Of a stretch of DNA of 64,000 nt, positions 47,781 to 60,211 are shown one piece after another; position 1 is the stretch's first letter; the number at the start of each line of letters is the position of its first letter. Where the stretch lies: assembly GCF_023856365.1 (NCBI RefSeq), contig NC_064542.1, positions 21,795,838 to 21,859,837 of the forward strand, read 5' to 3'. A program made the position numbers and the translations under genes. A model generated the notes under the pieces. That model saw only the letters and a program-made list of their open reading frames with translations. It was not told where the DNA came from and searched no databases. This DNA comes from Brienomyrus brachyistius (Eukaryota; Chordata; Actinopteri; Osteoglossiformes; Mormyridae).

Positions 47781-48669
47781 ATGGACGCCGCTGTAGAAGG
47801 ATTGGTAAATTAAAGCATTGCTTTTCACCTTTATTTACCGTATGTTATAGGATATAAAGCTACGTTAAATGGCGTTCATATTTGTGTTCATACTTTCAAT
47901 ACAGAGACATAAAGTGAATGACGAAGGTGATACTGCGGATATGTGGTTATCAAAACAGCCGATTGCTGTCATCTGTATCTTTGAGGATGAACTCGGCGGC
48001 ATGCCTTTGTATGTATTCTAAGAATTTCTCTCTGGGCAATAATCGTATTTCAGCCGCAACAAGTTTAAATACTGTATTCATAGTGGTCTCATAAACAGCA
48101 TAAAACTGGCATAACTATAAATTTTGCCCAAGTTAAACTAACAGCATTATTTTATTAATTGCATTTTCCATCTTAATATCACGGTGAAGACTCGTAAAAC
48201 ATAATATATACTGCCGTAATGTGAAGGCAGGAAACATAACAAAATAAGCTGGATTCTTGTGCTTTTGCTTTGCAGAAACTTGTTGCTGTACAGCACGGAG
48301 TATTTGCGCCTGTTCTGCTATAGAGGAGTAACGGACATAGACCCAGAGGAGCTGCTGCAGAAAACGTGTTGTTTCATCAAACAGCTGGCAGCCTGTGTGA
48401 GTCTCCTATTTGATCTCACCGCGGGGGATTTTAATGGACCATTGCAAGATTTCGACTATATTACCTCTTTCTCCTCTATTCTCGGTTAGCACGGTAGCCA
48501 TTGTGTGTGTTGTAGCTTTGCGTTTGGCTTTCTTATGTCTTAAGTATATAAATACCACTAAATTTATATATTTTTTTCATTTGCAGAACTGGAATCTGGA
48601 ATTCACGGAATTTGGGCTTCCCCTTCTAGTGGACGTCCCATCAGCAGCCAGCTAACTACCATGGGATGA
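47781..48669 (+). CDS. Four-exon gene of unknown function, copy G2 (139 aa)
   Basis: Every exon lies exactly 5,470 bp right of its G1 partner, giving 47,781-47,804, 47,905-48,008, 48,276-48,484 and 48,587-48,669. The coding sequence appears identical to G1. A change in the polypyrimidine tract before exon 3 (cttttgctttgcag in place of cttttcgctttgcag text) leaves the acceptor usable. Open frame and unknown function as in G1. Confidence 0.6.
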
Positions 48670-49479
48670 TGAACTCCCTCTCTGAACAGTGAGAAACCTG
48701 CAAGGATGGACGGGCTACAATGATAATTACCGGTGGATCGCTGTATCAATGGGCCAGGAGCAACTGCTGCTGCTCTCAGTCTGCTTCTGAAGAGGACAAT
48801 TTTTCCCAATCTGATCAGGAACAAATGAAATGACATTCAGTTATATAAATGTACAATGCCTGCTTGCTTAGGTTATTACATTCCTGCCTCCTTTAATGAA
48901 TTTTTCTGTATCCAAATATGATCCTATTTTATAGTGTCTTGGGGAAAGAAATCCCTCCCTATTTTAAGCCAGACAAAACAGCATTAAATCAGATATTTAT
49001 TTTTTATCTCTCAGATGTATATAAAATGTAGGCCTGAATGTGTGTGTTCTGCTATGCATCGGCTCCCCGTCCTGGGTTATTCCATGTATTGGGCCAATCG
49101 CTTCCAGGTTAGGCCCCGGACCCCCATGTCTAACACCCCTGGATTGTGTGTATATGGAACAGAAGATGAGGACTCAGATTCCTTCTGCCGACTGGAGGGT
49201 TTATTCTGAATAATAAGAGTTTAGAACTATGCGTATGTACAGAATATCTATGGTTATAGGTTTCTGTCACATTCTTCGGCAAGGCTCACGACCAACTAAC
49301 AACAAAGTGATACACTGCTCACTGAATACACAGTCAGGAGAAAAAATTAGGACACCCCATTAAATACTTAATTCGTTATTAAGAAATATTAATATTAAAT
49401 CTTCTTTCAAATCATATCTGAAGATAAAGGTGATGTAATCGTATCACCCATGCAAAAACAAACAAATTCAGCATCATAG

Positions 49480-49645
49480 AATCCACTATGAAATCTTCAT
49501 CGTATCAGAGGGTGCTTGAGGACAATGTGGGATCATCTGTCCTGAAGCTGAAGTGGTGGTGGACCATGCAACATGACAATGACCAGCACCGCTGTGAGCC
49601 ATTTGGATGCCCTAAGCACAGCAGCTTTGTGGTGCCTCACCACCC
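49480..49645 (+). mobile_element. Tc1 transposase relic, module G2
   Basis: Copy of the 44,010 relic at +5,470, with the same lesions, so it was multiplied with the module and did not insert independently. Confidence 0.7.
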
Positions 49646-50789
49646 CCTCGACAAAAACAGAATAAAAATTCAATATTTATGTGCTGGTTGATGTTATTTG
49701 CTGGAACTGCTGGTAGGTGGCTGCTCATCTGAATCTTCCTCCTGGCCTTGAGTTCCTCCTTGCACAAATCTCAGCATTGACCCTGTGATTATTGTGAAAA
49801 TAGTCAAATTTCAGGGATTTCAAACCGAAATACAGTGTACAAATTAAATTCAAAATAGGACAAAATTTGAATATATAAATTGCTGATTTATCTATAGGTA
49901 AATCGTTTGTGCCTGACATAATTCCAAACCCAATTTCACCTTTACAGGAAAAAAACAGAGCTGTTGAGGCACAATACCAAAATTCAGAACGTCGTTTGAA
50001 AACTCTTAAAAGGTTTTTAATACACTCTTAAAAAACTTTAAAATATATAAATATATATATCTATATATCTCGCTTTTTAAAGGGGCCAAACATACTTCTG
50101 GGTGATGAATAAAGTCCAACAGTCTCAACATTGACCGAAAAATATTTAGTAAATATTTAGTTTGCTAACGGTTTGCATGCGCGATTCATTTGCAGTCTGG
50201 AGGCGCAGGGGTGAAGATCTCCTGCTCTGACTGCAGCTGATCGGGGAAACTCGGCCAATAAGGTACGAGATTTTATGCCCTTTTGCAATTTTCAAGTTAA
50301 TAGCGTGAACGAGCTGTATTTATGTTTTCTTTGGTTATTTTTAGGAATTTTAGGAATTTGCCCGTGTTTTACTGATTCATTTTATGAATTATGTGCTTTG
50401 TTTTATTTAGTTCTCGCGGCATGCTCAACCGGATGGATATGTGAATAAATGCCCGTGATCAGAAAATGACTTGTGTTCGTGTTCGTTACTGAGTGGAATT
50501 ACAAGAGGGTGCCTCAGTGGCCTCATAGGAAAGTTACTTATCATCATTCTTGTAATTACTACTACTACTATTTAATAGGTTTTGCTAAGCAGGTAAATTC
50601 AAGTGGGATTATTCTATTGCGTGAAAATCATTTTCATTATATTATGCGGAAGTTCTAACGTTGAAATTCACTTAGAAAAGGTCTCAATGGTAAACTGCAC
50701 AGCTTTCGCCACCGTCGAAGATCCGGCGAATAGGGAGCGAACTTCAGTCGCAGAAATGCTGCCGAGGGCCGCTCCCCGGCTTGTCTACC

Positions 50790-51045
50790 GCCAGTGCCAC
50801 TAGTGGCGCAAACCGTTCGAGTCCTAGGGAAAGGGTCTGCGCTCAGACTGTGGCCGGAAGTTCGACTGCTTGTCGAATCGCCAGTGCCACTAGCGGCGCA
50901 AACCGTTCGAGTCCTAGGGAAAGGGTCTGCGCTCATACTGTGGGCGGTCGTTCGACTGCTTGTCGAATCGCCAGTGCCACTAGCGGCACAAGCCGTTCGA
51001 GCCCTCGCGAAATTCTCCGCCTCTGACGCCACTTCCTCTTATGAC
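50790..51045 (+). repeat. 90-bp minisatellite, three units (module G2)
   Basis: Units start at 50,790, 50,880 and 50,970. The middle unit differs from the first by 'catactgtgggcggtcg' in place of 'cagactgtggccggaag'. The repeated unit creates 125-codon shadow frames on the minus strand. Confidence 0.9.
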
Positions 51046-51149
51046 GGCAGAGGCGGAATTTTTTTTTTTTTTTATTATTATTTTTACGTTTTAAAGCCGT
51101 GCACGCTGGATGTAGTTCAGTGGTGGATGGTCCCTGTCTGCCCGCAAGG

Positions 51150-51325
51150 ATGGACGCCGCTGTAGAAGGATTGGTAAATTAAAGCATTGCTTTTCACCTT
51201 TATTTACCGTATGTTATAGGATATAAAGCTACGTTAAATGGCGTTCATATTTGTGTTCATACTTTCAATACAGAGACATAAAGTGAATGGCGAAGGTGAT
51301 ACTGCGGATATGTGGTTATCAAAAC
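51150..51325 (+). pseudogene. Truncated unknown-gene copy, end of G2
   Basis: Exon 1 (51,150-51,173) and the start of exon 2 (51,274) end at the same base as in G1. After a 40-bp fold-back joint the same exon 1 appears on the minus strand at 51,436-51,459, so two exon-1 copies face each other across a hairpin centred near 51,343. Confidence 0.85.
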
Positions 51326-51814
51326 GGCTTGTGGCTGACTAGCGGCACAAGCCGTTTTGACGTTTGACCATTTAACGTAGCTTTATATCCTATAACATAC
51401 GGTAAATAAAGGTGAAAAGCAATGCTTTAATTTACCAATCCTTCTACAGCGGCGTCCATCCTTGCGGGCAGACAGGGACCATCCACCACTGAACTACATC
51501 CAGCGTGCACGGCTTTAAATGTGCATGCTGAAAGGAAAGGGCGGTGCTAGACCGATGTTTGGGATCCAATCACAAGTATCTGCGCTCGTGGGCGTGTCTG
51601 CGCTCAGGACACCACAAAATTCGCCAATAGGCGAAAAAATGCTTTCACCGTTCGCCATCCGGTCGAAATCTATCCATCCATCCACTGGGTCCGGAGCCCA
51701 TCCATTTCGAAGGGATGGCGAACGGTGAAAGCATTTCTTCGACTGTCGTTCGCTCCTTATTCGCCGCTGTAGTAGCGGGATCGTTCACGGTGGCGAAAGC
51801 TGTGCAGTTTATCA

Positions 51815-52450
51815 TTGAGACCTTTTCTAAGTGAATTTCAACGTTGGAACACCAATAGCAGGAGCAATGATTCTGCTGCTGGTCCATCAGAGACAGCAGC
51901 CAGCATGTCTCCTCTAGTGACATCAACAAGCACTGCTTCTCCTGTACCTCTGCCAAAAATTGCTGTCCCAAAGCAACCCGCCCAGCTACCCAATGACTTA
52001 AATGGCAATATACCATCCCAGCCAATACTGGGTAGTTACCCCAAACGTGTATTTGGTGGTACATCATTAAGATCATTCAATCCCGCCTGGTACCGCACAC
52101 GGACATGGCTGGAGTACTCTGTTGTGTGGGACGCATGCTTCTGTTTCCCCTGTCGGAAATACGGCAGCACTGGTAATGAGAGGGATGTAGTTTTTACCTA
52201 AACTGGTTTTAACAACTGGAAAGCAGCACTTGATCGAGAGAAGGGGCTACAGAGGCATGTGTGCAGCCACAAGCATGTGCAGGATTCAACCATGTGGACT
52301 GAGCATAAAAGCAGAGAGGCCACAGGGAGGACAGTGCATTCAGTGTTGGTTGGTAAAACTAAACTTGAAAAAAACCATTATTATGTCAAGAGTATTGGTA
52401 GTGCTATAAAGTTTCTCTGTGTGAATGAGTTAGGGCTCAGGGCGGGCTCA
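51815..52450 (+). pseudogene. TTF/ZMYM-type zinc-finger fragment (T2, left arm)
   Basis: Mirror of 46,790-47,425 (coordinates sum to 99,240). Same domain, same internal TAA. Two substitutions change PTIAAPK to PKIAVPK. Confidence 0.8.
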
Positions 52451-52859
52451 GGGCAGGCTCTGCCAGCGTCAGCTTCGCGCATGCGCGATTCATTTGCAGT
52501 CTGGACGCGGAGGGGTGAACATCTCCAGCTCTGACTGCAGCTGGGCGGGGTTGCTGCGCGAGGAGCGGCCGCCTGTGAATGCTTTGGTACAGTGAGGAGC
52601 AGTAACGGTCCTAACCGATGAGGCGCCCTAGGCGAGCATGAACGCCGGCGTCCTCCGTCCCAGGCATAGGGAAACTCGGCCAATGAGGTACGAGATTTTA
52701 TGTCCTTTTGCAATTTGCAAGTTAATGGCGTGAGCGAGCTGTATTTATGTTTGTGTTTGGTTATTTTTAGGAAAAATGCCTGTGTTTTTACAGATACATT
52801 TTATGAATTATGTGCCTTATTTTATTTAGTTCTCACGGCATGCTCGACCGGATGGTCAG

Positions 52860-53376
52860 TCCCCCCTGTGGCCTCTCTGCTTTTATGCTCAGTCCACATG
52901 GTTGAATCCTGCACATGCTTGTGGCTGCACACATGCCTCTGTAGCCCCTTCTCTCGATCAAGTGCTGCTTTCCAGTTGTTAAAACCAGTTTAGGTAAAAA
53001 CTACATCCCTCTCATTACCAGTGCTGCCGTATTTCCGACAGGGGAAACAGAAGCATGCGTCCCACACAACAGAGAACTCCAGCCATGTCCGTGTGCGGTA
53101 CCAGGCGGGATTGAATGATCTTAATGATGTACCACCAAATACACGTTTGGGGTAACTACCCAGTATTGGCTGGGATGGTATATTGCCATTTAAGTCATTG
53201 GGTAGCTGGGCGGGTTGCTTTGGGGCAGCAATTGTTGGCAGAGGTACAGGAGAAGCAGTGCTTGTTGATGTCACTAGAGGAGACATGCTGGCTGCTGTCT
53301 CTGATGGACCAGCAGCAGAATCATTGCTCCTGCTATTGGTGTTCCAACGTTGAAATTCACTTAGAAAAGGTCTCAA
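52860..53376 (-). pseudogene. TTF/ZMYM-type zinc-finger fragment (T2, right arm)
   Basis: Mirror of 45,864-46,380, with the same truncation at the 'ccccctgtggcc' joint. Confidence 0.8.
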
Positions 53377-53475
53377 TGATAAACTGCACAGCTTATGTAT
53401 AAAGCTACGTTAAATGGTCAAACGTCAAAACGGCTTGTGCCGCTAGTCAGCCACAAGCCACATCAGCCACAAGCC

Positions 53476-53651
53476 GTTTTGATAACCACATATCCGCAGT
53501 ATCACCTTCGTCATTCACTTTATGTCTCTGTATTGAAAGTATGAACACAAATATGAACGCCATTTAACGTAGCTTTATATCCTATAACATACGGTAAATA
53601 AAGGTGAAAAGCAATGCTTTAATTTACCAATCCTTCTACAGCGGCGTCCAT
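53476..53651 (-). pseudogene. Truncated unknown-gene copy, start of G3
   Basis: Minus-strand exon 1 (53,628-53,651) and part of exon 2 (53,476-53,527) mirror 51,150-51,325 of module G2 and break at the same base. Confidence 0.85.
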
Positions 53652-53784
53652 CCTTGCGGGCAGACAGGGACCATCCACCACTGAACTACATCCAGCGTGC
53701 ACGGCTTTAAAACGTAAAAATAATAATAAAAAAAAAAAAAAATTCCGCCTCTGCCGTCATAAGAGGAAGTGGCGTCAGAGGCGG

Positions 53785-54013
53785 AGAATTTCGCGAGGGC
53801 TCGAACGGCTTGTGCCGCTAGTGGCACTGGCGATTCGACAAGCAGTCGAACGACCGCCCACAGTATGAGCGCAGACCCTTTCCCTAGGACTCGAACGGTT
53901 TGCGCCGCTAGTGGCACTGGCGATTCGACAAGCAGTCGAACTTCCGGCCACAGTCTGAGCGCAGACCCTTTCCCTAGGACTCGAACGGTTTGCGCCACTA
54001 GTGGCACTGGCGG
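53785..54013 (-). repeat. 90-bp minisatellite, three units (module G3)
   Basis: Mirror of 50,790-51,018, with the same three units in the same order. Confidence 0.9.
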
Positions 54014-55154
54014 TAGACAAGCCGGGGAGCGGCCCTCGGCAGCATTTCTGCGACTGAAGTTCGCTCCCTACTCGCCGGATCTTCGACGGTGGCGAAAGCT
54101 GTGCAGTTTACCATTGAGACCTTTTCTAAGTGAATTTCAACGTTAGAACTTCCGCATAATATAATGAAAATGATTTTCACGCAATAGAATAATCCCACTT
54201 GAATTTACCTGCTTAGCAAAACCTATTAAATAGTAGTAGTAGTAATTACAAGAATGATGATAAGTAACTTTCCTATGAGGCCACTGAGGCACCCTCTTGT
54301 AATTCCACTCAGTAACGAACACGAACACAAGTCATTTTCTGATCACGGGCATTTATTCACATATCCATCCGGTTGAGCATGCCGCGAGAACTAAATAAAA
54401 CAAAGCACATAATTCATAAAATGAATCAGTAAAACACGGGCAAATTCCTAAAAAATAACCAAAGAAAACATAAATACAGCTCGTTCACGCTATTAACTTG
54501 AAAATTGCAAAAGGGCATAAAATCTCGTACCTTATTGGCCGAGTTTCCCCGATCAGCTGCAGTCAGAGCAGGAGATCTTCACCCCTGCGCCTCCAGACTG
54601 CAAATGAATCGCGCATGCGATTAGTTTACCGTTAGCAAACTAAATATTTACTAAATATTTTTCGGTCAATGTTGAGACTGTTGGACTTTATTCATCACCC
54701 AGAAGTATGTTTGGCCCCTTTAAAAAGCGAGATATATAGATATATATATTTATATATTTTAAAGTTTTTTAAGAGTGTATTAAAAACCTTTTAAGAGTTT
54801 TCAAACGACGTTCTGAATTTTGGTATTGTGCCTCAACAGCTCTGTTTTTTTCCTGTAAAGGTGAAATTGGGTTTGGAATTATGTCAGGCACAAACGATTT
54901 ACCTATAGATAAATCAGCAATTTATGTATTCAAATTTTGTCCTATTTTGAATTTAATTTGTACACTGTATTTCGGTTTGAAATCCCTGAAATTTGACTAT
55001 TTTCACAATAATCACAGGGTCAATGCTGAGATTTGTGCAAGGAGGAACTCAAGGCCAGGAGGAAGATTCAGATGAGCAGCCACCTACCAGCAGTTCCAGC
55101 AAATAACATCAACCAGCACATAAATATTGAATTTTTATTCTGTTTTTGTCGAGG

Positions 55155-55325
55155 GGGTGGTGAGGCACCACAAAGCTGCTGTGCTTAGGGCATCCAAATG
55201 GCTCACAGCGGTGCTGGTCATTGTCATGTTGCATGGTCCACCACCACTTCAGCTTCAGGACAGATGATCCCACATTGTCCTCAAGCACCCTCTGATACGA
55301 TGAAGATTTCATAGTGGATTCTATG
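55155..55325 (-). mobile_element. Tc1 transposase relic, module G3
   Basis: Mirror of the relic at 49,480 with the same sequence. Confidence 0.7.
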
Positions 55326-56130
55326 ATGCTGAATTTGTTTGTTTTTGCATGGGTGATACGATTACATCACCTTTATCTTCAGATATGATTTGAAAGAAGA
55401 TTTAATATTAATATTTCTTAATAACGAATTAAGTATTTAATGGGGTGTCCTAATTTTTTCTCCTGACTGTGTATTCAGTGAGCAGTGTATCACTTTGTTG
55501 TTAGTTGGTCGTGAGCCTTGCCGAAGAATGTGACAGAAACCTATAACCATAGATATTCTGTACATACGCATAGTTCTAAACTCTTATTATTCAGAATAAA
55601 CCCTCCAGTCGGCAGAAGGAATCTGAGTCCTCATCTTCTGTTCCATATACACACAATCCAGGGGTGTTAGACATGGGGGTCCGGGGCCTAACCTGGAAGC
55701 GATTGGCCCAATACATGGAATAACCCAGGACGGGGAGCCGATGCATAGCAGAACACACACATTCAGGCCTACATTTTATATACATCTGAGAGATAAAAAA
55801 TAAATATCTGATTTAATGCTGTTTTGTCTGGCTTAAAATAGGGAGGGATTTCTTTCCCCAAGACACTATAAAATAGGATCATATTTGGATTCAGAAAAAT
55901 TCATTACAGGAGGCAGGAATGTAATAACTTAAGAAAGCAGGCATTGTACATTTATATAACTGAATGTCATTTCATTTGTTCCTGATCAGATTGGGAAAAA
56001 TTGTCCTCTTCAGAAGCAGATTGAGAGCAGCAGCAGTTGCTCCTGGCCCATTGATACAGCGATCCACCGGTAATTATCATTGTAGCCCGTCCATCCTTGC
56101 AGGTTTCTCACTGTTCAGAGATGGAGATCA

Positions 56131-57019
56131 TCATCCCATGGTAGTTAGCTGGCTGCTGATGGGACGTCCACTAGAAGGGGAAGCCCAAATTCCGTGAATT
56201 CCAGATTCCAGTTCTGCAAATGAAAAAAATATATAAATTTAGTGGTATTTATATACTTAAGACATAAGAAAGCCAAACGCAAAGCTACAACACACACAAT
56301 GGCTACCGTGCTAACCGAGAATAGAGGAGAAAGAGGTAATATAGTCGAAATCTTGCAATGGTCCATTAAAATCCCCCGCGGTGAGATCAAATAGGAGACT
56401 CACACAGGCTGCCAGCTGTTTGATGAAACAACACGTTTTCTGCAGCAGCTCCTCTGGGTCTATGTCCGTTACTCCTCTATAGCAGAACAGGCGCAAATAC
56501 TCCGTGCTGTACAGCAACAAGTTTCTGCAAAGCGAAAGCACAAGAATCCAGCTTATTTTGTTATGTTTCCTGCCTTCACATTACGGCAGTATATATTATG
56601 TTTTACGAGTCTTCACCGTGATATTAAGATGGAAAATGCAATTAATAAAATAATGCTGTTAGTTTAACTTGGGCAAAATTTATAGTTATGCCAGTTTTAT
56701 GCTGTTTATGAGACCACTATGAATACGGTATTTAAACTTGTTGCGGCTGAAATACGATTATTGCCCAGAGAGAAATTCTTAGAATACATACAAAGGCATG
56801 CCGCAGAGTTCATCCTCAAAGATACAGATGACAGCAATCGGCTGTTTTGATAACCACATATCCGCAGTATCACCTTCGTCATTCACTTTATGTCTCTGTA
56901 TTGAAAGTATGAACACAAATATGAACGCCATTTAACGTAGCTTTATATCCTATAACATACGGTAAATAAAGGTGAAAAGCAATGCTTTAATTTACCAATC
57001 CTTCTACAGCGGCGTCCAT
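56131..57019 (-). CDS. Four-exon gene of unknown function, copy G3 (139 aa)
   Basis: Mirror of copy G2. Exon 1 is 56,996-57,019 (MDAAVEGL) and the stop codon is at 56,131-56,133. The total span of 889 bp equals that of G1 and G2, and splice sites and frame are intact. A few substitutions lie just outside the coding part (for example near 56,125, 'gatggagatc' in place of 'gagggagttc'). With G1 and G2 it forms a set whose divergent and convergent promoters face different neighbours, so expression could differ between copies. Confidence 0.6.
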
Positions 57020-57374
57020 CCTTGCGGGCAGACAGGGACCATCCACCACTGAACTACATCCAGCGTGCACGGCTTTAAATGTGCATGCTGAAAGGAAAGG
57101 GCGGTGCTAGACCGATGTTTGGGATCCAATCACAAGTATCTGCGCTCGTGGGCGTGTCTGCGCTCAGGACACCACAAAATTCGCCAATAGGCGAAAAAAT
57201 GCTTTCACCGTTCGCCATCCGGTCGAAATCCATCCATCCATCCACTGGGTCCGGAGCCCATCCATTTCGAAGGGATGGCGAACGGTGAAAGCATTTCTTC
57301 GACTGTCGTTCGCTCCTTATTCGCCGCTGTAGTAGCGGGATCGTTCACGGTGGCGAAAGCTGTGCAGTTTATCA

Positions 57375-58010
57375 TTGAGACCTTTTCTAAGTGAATTTCA
57401 ACGTTGGAACACCAATAGCAGGAGCAATGATTTTGCTGCTGGTCCATCAGAGACAGCAGCCAGCATGTCTCCTCTAGTGACATCAACAAGCACTGCTTCT
57501 CCTGTACCTCTGCCAACAATTGCTGCCCCAAAGCAACCCGCCCAGCTACCCAATGACTTAAATGGCAATATACCATCCCAGCCAATACTGGGTAGTTACC
57601 CCAAACGTGTATTTGGTGGTACATCATTAAGATCATTCAATCCCGCCTGGTACCGCACACGGACATGGCTGGAGTACTCTGTTGTGTGGGACGCATGCTT
57701 CTGTTTCCCCTGTCGGAAATACGGCAGCACTGGTAATGAGAGGGATGTAGTTTTTACCTAAACTGGTTTTAACAACTGGAAAGCAGCACTTGATCGAGAG
57801 AAGGGGCTACAGAGGCATGTGTGCAGCCACAAGCATGTGCAGGATTCAACCATGTGGACTGAGCATAAAAGCAGAGAGGCCACAGGGAGGACAGTGCATT
57901 CAGTGTTGGTTGGTAAAACTAAACTTGAAAAAAAACCATTATTATGTCAAGAGTATTGGTAGTGCTATAAAGTTTCTCTGTGTGAATGAGTTAGGGCTCA
58001 GGGCGGGCTC
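57375..58010 (+). pseudogene. TTF/ZMYM-type zinc-finger fragment (T3, left arm)
   Basis: Direct copy of T2's left arm at +5,560, with the same TAA. An extra A near 57,932 shifts the frame after the shared stop, giving a local difference from T2. Confidence 0.8.
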
Positions 58011-58419
58011 AGGGCAGGCTCTGCCAGCGTCAGCTTCGCGCATGCGCGATTCATTTGCAGTCTGGACGCGGAGGGGTGAACATCTCCAGCTCTGACTGCA
58101 GCTGGGCGGGGTTGCTGCGCGAGGAGCGGCCGCCTGTGAACGCTTTGGTACAGTGAGGAGCAGTAACGGTCCTAACCGATGAGGCGCCCTAGGCGAGCAT
58201 GAACGCCGGCGTCCTCCGTCCCAGGCATAGGGAAACTCGGCCAATGAGGTACGAGATTTTATGTCCTTTTGCAATTTGCAAGTTAATGGCGTGAGCGAGC
58301 TGTATTTATGTTTGTGTTTGGTTATTTTTAGGAAAAATGCCTGTGTTTTTACAGATACATTTTATGAATTATGTGCCTTATTTTATTTAGTTCTCACGGC
58401 ATGCTCGACCGGATGGTCA

Positions 58420-58938
58420 GTCCCCCCTGTGGCCTCTCTGCTTTTATGCTCAGTCCACATGGTTGAATCCTGCACATGCTTGTGGCTGCACACATGCCTC
58501 TGTAGCCCCTTCTCTCGATCAAGTGCTGCTTTCCAGTTGTTAAAACCAGTTTAGGTAAAAACTACATCCCTCTCATTACCAGTGCTGCCGTATTTCCGAC
58601 AGGGGAAACAGAAGCATGCGTCCCACACAACAGAGAACTCCAGCCATGTCCGTGTGCGGGTACCAGGCGGGATTGAATGATCTTAATGATGTACCACCAA
58701 ATACACGTTTGGGGTAACTACCCAGTATTGGCTGGGATGGTATATTGCCATTTAAGTAATTGGGTAGCTGGGCGGGTTGCTTTGGGGCAGCAATTGTTGG
58801 CAGAGGTACAGGAGAAGCAGTGCTTGTTGATGTCACTAGAGGAGACATGCTGGCTGCTGTCTCTGATGGACCAGCAGCAGAATCATTGCTCCTGCTATTG
58901 GTGTTCCAACGTTGAAATTCACTTAGAAAAGGTCTCAA
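58420..58938 (-). pseudogene. TTF/ZMYM-type zinc-finger fragment (T3, right arm)
   Basis: Copy of T2's right arm with one inserted base ('gtgcgggtacc' for 'gtgcggtacc') that shifts the frame after FNPAWY, so this arm is more damaged than the others. Confidence 0.8.
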
Positions 58939-59048
58939 TGATAAACTGCACAGCTTTCGCCACCGTGAACGATCCCGCTACTAAAGCGGGGAATAAGGAG
59001 CGAACGTCAGTCGAAGAAATGCTTTCGAGTGCCGTTCGCCATCCCTTC

Positions 59049-59275
59049 GAGTGACGTCGAAAGTTTCTGCGCTCGTGGGCGTGTCTGCGCTCAGAACACC
59101 ACAAACTTCGACACAGTCGAAGAAATGCTTTTTCACCGTTCGACATCCTTTTCGACATCCGTTCGCAATCCTTTCGAGTGACGTCGAAAGTTTCTGCCCT
59201 CGTGGGCGTGTCTGCGCTCAGAACACCACAAACTTCGACACAGTCGAAGAAATGCTTTCACCGTTCGCCATCCGG
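59049..59275 (+). repeat. 127-bp tandem duplication rich in TTCG/CGAA
   Basis: The block 'gagtgacgtcgaaagtttctg .. ctcgtgggcgtgtctgcgc .. cacagtcgaagaaatgctt' starts at 59,049 and again at 59,176. Single copies of its parts occur at the edges of T1 and T2 (47,620 and 51,580). Confidence 0.85.
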
Positions 59276-60211
59276 TCGAAATCCATCCATCCATCCATTG
59301 GGTCCGGAGCCCATCCATTTCGAACGGATCCATTTTCGAACGTTCGCTCCTTATTCGCCGCTGTAGTAGCGGGATCATTCACGGTGGCGAAAGCTGTGCA
59401 GTTTATCATTGAGACCTTTTTTTAGTGAATTTCAACGTTGGAACTTCCGCATAATATAATGAAAATGATTTTCGCGCAACAGAATAATCCCACATTAATT
59501 TATCTGCTTTGCAAAAGGCTATTAAATAGTACTAGTAATAATAATAATGATAATACGTGACTTTCCTATAAGGCCACCCCGGCGCCCCCCCTTCACACCG
59601 CCCCCTTGTAACTCCGTTCAATAACGAACACGAACACAAACTGATCTCTGATCACGGGCATTTATTCGCATATCCATCCGGTCGAGCATGCCGTGAGAAC
59701 TAAATAAAATAAGGCACATAATTCATAAAATGAATCTGTAAAAACACAGGCATTTTTCCTAAAAATAACCAAACACAAACATAAATACAGCTCGCTTACG
59801 CCATTAACTTGCAAATTGCAAAAGGACATAAAATCTCGTACCTCATTTGCCGAGTTTCCCTATGCCTGGGACGGAGGACGCCGGCGCTCATGCTCGCCTA
59901 GGGCGCCTCATCGGTTAGGACCGTTACTGCTCCTCACTGTCCCAAAGCGCTCACAGGCACCCGCTCCTCGCGCAGCAGCCCCGCCCAGCTGCAGTCAGAG
60001 CAGGAGATGTTCACCCCTCCGCGTCCAGACTGCAAATGAATCGCGCATGCGCGATGCTGACGCTGGCTGATCCTGCCCTGGCTTAGTCAGGGCGGGATAT
60101 AAATGTAAAATTTTCTTTATAAACTAATTGACTGCACTAGGATAAATCACCGATTTCACCTACAGCCTTATTGTGTGTTCACCTCTCTGTGACATACGCT
60201 AAATATTCATC

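Noticed and set aside
50790..51045. CRISPR-like array
   Set aside because: Units are directly adjacent with no unique spacers, and the genome is eukaryotic.
45838..53402. Frames starting MILMMYHQIHVW on the strand opposite the TTF fragments
   Set aside because: They are antisense shadows of the TTF coding text and have no independent support.
50655..54146. Identical 123-125 codon frames on both strands over the 90-bp minisatellite
   Set aside because: They arise because 90 is divisible by three, so each unit keeps any frame open. Composition is repetitive and no domain is seen.
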